Part shown: in pieces, positions 11,811 through 14,594 of the stretch
Numbering within the stretch: the stretch's first letter is position 1
Layout: each line of letters begins with the position of its first letter
From: Candidatus Bathyarchaeota archaeon BA1
GTDB taxonomy: Archaea; Thermoproteota; Bathyarchaeia; Bathyarchaeales; Bathyarchaeaceae
DNA: 14,594 nt
Assembly: GCA_001399805.1 (NCBI GenBank)
Contig: LIHJ01000070.1
Coordinates: 1 to 14,594, forward strand
Reading direction: 5' to 3'
The notes under the pieces: generated by a model
What the model was told of the DNA's origin: nothing
The model's input: only the letters and a program-made list of their open reading frames with translations
Databases searched by the model: none
Program-made: the position numbers and the translations under genes

Positions 11811-14594
11811 ATGGAACACTCCAAGGGTGCCTTTGATATGCTCGTCAAGCCCATTCGCAGGCTTATTGAGCAGAGGGGCTTTGAGGCGCCAACCGAACCA
11901 CAGGAAAAGACCATACCCAAAATCCTCGAGGGAAAGAACGTCCTTCTCATATCGCCCACTGCCACGGGAAAAACGGAGGCGGCAGTTCTTCCGGTTCTTA
12001 ACATGTTGATCCAAACGCCGGAAAAACCACCAGGGATCAAAATCCTCTACATAACCCCACTTAGAGCGCTAAACCGAGACCTGCTTGAGCGCCTCGAGTG
12101 GTGGTGTAACAATCTAGACGTTAAGCTGGCGGTTAGGCATGGTGACACAGAAACTGGCGAACGTGCGAGACAAGCCCGTAGCCCACCTGACATCTTAATC
12201 ACCACACCGGAAACCCTACAAGCCATCCTGCCCGGCTGGTTGATGCGCCAGCACCTTCAGCAAGTCAGGTGGGTGATCATCGATGAGGTCCATGAGATGG
12301 CCGACAGCAAGCGAGGCAGTCAGCTGTCGCTAGCGCTTGAGAGGCTTCGATGGATCACAGGCAAAGATTTTCAGGTGATAGGTTTGTCCGCCACTATCGG
12401 TAGCCCAAAGAAGGTGGCTCAATTTCTTGTAGGTAACGGCCGAGATGTGGAAATTGTGAAGGTGCCTGTCGCTCGACTCATGAGATTGAAGATTCTCTTC
12501 CCACAACCCACTCCTGAAGACGCTGAGCTCGCCTCCACCCTGTTCACCCATCCCGAGGTTGCGGCTAGGCTCCGTATCATCCGTCAATACATTGAGAAAC
12601 AAAAGTCGGTTCTTCTGTTCACCAACACGCGTGCCATCTCGGAGGTCTTAGCCAGCCGATTCAAGGTCTGGGACATCGACTTCCCCGTTTCCATACATCA
12701 CGGCTCACTGGCCAAGCCCTCAAGAATAGCAGCCGAGCGAGGGTTGAAAAATGGCAAGCTTAGAGGACTCGTCTGTGTGTCGGGCGATTCCAGGGTTTTA
12801 CTCAGTAACGGACGGTGGGCACCAATTAAAAAGTTAATGACTCACTCTGAGGGTCAACCATCGATCTTATCGTTATCTCAGTTACTTAAAATTCAGCCAG
12901 CCTTTGCGCGATCAGTTAAAGAAACTGGCATTAGCCAGCTTATTCAAGTATCTGCTAAGTCGGGATTTCAACTGAAATGTACTCCTGACCATAGGTTCCT
13001 CACCATTAACAAAAACGGAGAACTAGATTGGGTGGCTGCTCAAGATCTAACCATTGGTTTACCAGTTGCTTTAGCTAGACGCTTTCAATACATACAAGAC
13101 CCTGCGGGATTTTTTGATTTTCTACTGGATAATACTTATATACGTATTTCCAGAGCCCTGATGAATCAACTTAAGAACGCCTTGAAGGATAAGTACAAAA
13201 CATACGTAAATATGGCTAGGTTTCTCCCGTTCTCAAAGGAGAATATTCGTAGTTATTTGAGTCGCGGAAAAGCCATCCCTTATAATAGATTTAAATTGCT
13301 CCTGCAAGAGGCCGGGCTTACTTTTGAGACGACGTATCCTGAGATAGTGAATGTGGGAAGTAAAAATTATGCAAGGGGACGAATTCCGCTGCATATTAAT
13401 GAAAATGTCGCTAGGTTCATTGGATTTTTGTTAGCCGAAGGCTCGATTTCCAGAGCAGATATGCTACGGCTCTTTAATACCAACTTGCCGCTTCTTCAAC
13501 GTTATGCAGAAATTTTAAAGAAAGAGTTCAACCTTTCATGCAACATGACTCAAAGTTCTGATGGGACGTGGTGCGCTCGTACCCACGCAACATGGCTATG
13601 CAGAATCCTTAAAAATATGGGAGTTAAAGGTGGAAGAAAAGCAACGAAAGTATCTATTCCCCCCATATTTTTCAGTCTCCCTTCTAAGCTAGTTTTTGAT
13701 TTTATAGCTGGATACTTTGATGGAGACGGATGCCTTGAAAAGAAGGATGGAAGGATTTACTCAGCGTTGTTTATCACCTTTAGTGAAAGTATGGCACGAG
13801 ATCTCCAATTAATTCTGTTGAATCAAGGAATTCTTTCAACTTGTAGAAAAAATGAACCAAAGGAGCTAGAAGAGCATTCAGGATACACCGTTGCGATTAT
13901 GGGAGGACAGCACCTCAGAAACTTTCTGGAGAATTGCCACCTCTGGCGTAATTACAAACTAAGTAAAAGTTTAGAAACGAGTGAAGGCTACTCGCACAGA
14001 GATTGTATACCCAACATGGGGACACCTTTAGAATTCGTAAGGAAAAAAGCGGGTTTAGCCACTTACAGAATGCGGAAAGAATACGGGATAAACCCGTACA
14101 AGTATGAGAAAAATCAGGGGGCAATAAGTAGAAAAAACCTAGGTGAATTAATTAATATTTATGAGCGCTTTGTTGATATACCAAGCATCATTAAACTCTT
14201 ATCAAATTCAGACATCTTTTGGGATCATGTTAGCAACATAGAAAAGATCAATACGCTGGAGCCTGTTTATGACGTATTTGACGTCGAAGGGTCATCTAAT
14301 TTTATCGTTAACGGCTTCATAACACATAACTGTACGTCATCGCTGGAGTTAGGGATCGACGTTGGGCGAATTGACATGGTGATACAGTACATGAGCCCGA
14401 GGCAGGTGACCCGCCTGATCCAGCGGGTGGGTAGGAGTGGGCATAGGATTGGGCGCATCGCTAGGGGGCTCATCATCACCATGGACTCCGACGACACGCT
14501 GGAGGCCATGGTGATCGCCCGCATGGCGTATAGGGAGGAGCTGGAGCCTGTGGACATTCCACAAAAGCCCTACGATGCCTTGGCGCATCAGATT
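11811..14594 (+). CDS. Lhr-type superfamily 2 helicase, intein-containing, 3'-partial
   Basis: The frame is open from ATG 11811 to the window edge (928 codons). Removing the intein leaves a 321-residue N-part and the first 88 residues of the C-part. Helicase motifs: Q31; Walker A SPTATGKT (48-55); ITPLRALNRD (motif Ia); TTPETL (131-136); DEVH box (158-161, motif II); LSAT (192-195, motif III); LLFTNTR (motif IV); CTSSLELGIDVG (motif V, just after the intein); QRVGRSGHRIG (motif VI). The DEVH and TSSLELGID motifs are typical of Lhr helicases, 3'-5' DNA/RNA unwinding enzymes linked to repair. The winged-helix and C-terminal domains lie beyond the window. GGTGG about 10 bases upstream supports the ATG; GTG 11799 is an alternative. 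Confidence 0.9.
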   Translation, partial: MEHSKGAFDMLVKPIRRLIEQRGFEAPTEPQEKTIPKILEGKNVLLISPTATGKTEAAVLPVLNMLIQTPEKPPGIKILYITPLRALNRDLLERLEWWCNNLDVKLAVRHGDTETGERARQARSPPDILITTPETLQAILPGWLMRQHLQQVRWVIIDEVHEMADSKRGSQLSLALERLRWITGKDFQVIGLSATIGSPKKVAQFLVGNGRDVEIVKVPVARLMRLKILFPQPTPEDAELASTLFTHPEVAARLRIIRQYIEKQKSVLLFTNTRAISEVLASRFKVWDIDFPVSIHHGSLAKPSRIAAERGLKNGKLRGLVCVSGDSRVLLSNGRWAPIKKLMTHSEGQPSILSLSQLLKIQPAFARSVKETGISQLIQVSAKSGFQLKCTPDHRFLTINKNGELDWVAAQDLTIGLPVALARRFQYIQDPAGFFDFLLDNTYIRISRALMNQLKNALKDKYKTYVNMARFLPFSKENIRSYLSRGKAIPYNRFKLLLQEAGLTFETTYPEIVNVGSKNYARGRIPLHINENVARFIGFLLAEGSISRADMLRLFNTNLPLLQRYAEILKKEFNLSCNMTQSSDGTWCARTHATWLCRILKNMGVKGGRKATKVSIPPIFFSLPSKLVFDFIAGYFDGDGCLEKKDGRIYSALFITFSESMARDLQLILLNQGILSTCRKNEPKELEEHSGYTVAIMGGQHLRNFLENCHLWRNYKLSKSLETSEGYSHRDCIPNMGTPLEFVRKKAGLATYRMRKEYGINPYKYEKNQGAISRKNLGELINIYERFVDIPSIIKLLSNSDIFWDHVSNIEKINTLEPVYDVFDVEGSSNFIVNGFITHNCTSSLELGIDVGRIDMVIQYMSPRQVTRLIQRVGRSGHRIGRIARGLIITMDSDDTLEAMVIARMAYREELEPVDIPQKPYDALAHQI
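12774..14330 (+). mobile_element. Intein with LAGLIDADG homing endonuclease in helicase motif V
   Basis: A 519-residue in-frame insertion. Splicing block A begins with Cys1 (CVSGDSRVLLSNGRWAPI). Block B has T70-P-D-H73. The endonuclease helices are FIGFLLAEGSI (215-225, acidic E222) and FIAGYFDGDGC (310-320, acidic D318). Block F is VYDVFDVEGSSNFIVNGF, and block G ends H518-N519, followed by Cys+1 of the extein. This is a class 1 intein, and every residue needed for splicing appears present. Excision restores GLV-CTSSLELGID, a normal helicase motif V. Helical inserts lie between block B and the first LAGLIDADG and again after the second; they may help DNA recognition. The element looks more A/T-rich than the flanking helicase codons, suggesting a separate origin. 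Confidence 0.93.

Noticed and set aside
11772..12040. Minus-strand frames over the helicase start
   Set aside because: Antisense to helicase motifs Q and I, which are clearly coding on the plus strand.
1..14594. CRISPR arrays, tRNA or rRNA genes
   Set aside because: No regularly spaced repeats and no cloverleaf or rRNA core sequence were seen in the gaps; cas-like proteins are absent.

Overview
The window looks like a piece of an archaeal chromosome. It encodes a two-repeat TATA-binding protein, a signal peptidase with the Ser/His/Asp arrangement typical of archaea, an archaeal-type N-terminal acetyltransferase, an Lhr-type helicase and several VapBC-style toxin-antitoxin genes. Translation starts are preceded by GGTG/GAGGTG/GGAGG Shine-Dalgarno sites and promoters look like A/T-rich TATA boxes. 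Thermoproteota, perhaps Bathyarchaeia, is my best guess from protein style only; no rRNA or tRNA was seen.

Layout. (1) 1-2200 is an accessory stretch: an intact vapBC pair on the minus strand, a lone ribbon-helix-helix antitoxin, and a decayed DUF433/DUF5615 toxin-antitoxin pair whose toxin reading frame is broken in at least two places. (2) 2253-5443 holds three minus-strand metabolic genes: a Cys-rich radical SAM protein related to pyruvate-formate-lyase activases, a RimI/Ard1-like acetyltransferase, and a LarA-family nickel-pincer racemase. (3) 5444-6429 has no intact gene; it holds the frameshifted remains of a LAGLIDADG homing endonuclease and two clean inverted repeats. (4) 6430-7473 is a solitary OppD/DppD-type ABC ATPase, followed by a 350-base gap with an antisense antitoxin-like remnant. 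(5) 7827-9579 is a probable operon: metallo-beta-lactamase-fold hydrolase, orotate phosphoribosyltransferase (pyrE) and a half-size EamA transporter. (6) 9717-11435 on the minus strand carries two small paralogous zinc-ribbon proteins and then signal peptidase followed 11 bases later by TBP. A fossil TnpB-type transposon end lies between the convergent EamA and TBP genes. (7) 11811 to the window edge is an Lhr-type DEVH helicase interrupted in motif V by a 519-residue intein that carries a complete LAGLIDADG endonuclease domain.

The best-supported unusual element is the helicase intein: all splicing blocks and both LAGLIDADG motifs are present, and the reading frame is open throughout. Together with the dead homing endonuclease at 5.6-6.0 kb, the TnpB relic and the toxin-antitoxin remnants, the window records repeated invasion and decay of small selfish elements around ordinary housekeeping genes. 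I found no multi-gene system that I would call new. The most useful functional oddities are replaced catalytic-loop lysines in PyrE, a Tyr in place of a zinc-ligand Cys in one zinc-ribbon paralogue, and a variant signature motif plus insertion in the ABC ATPase.
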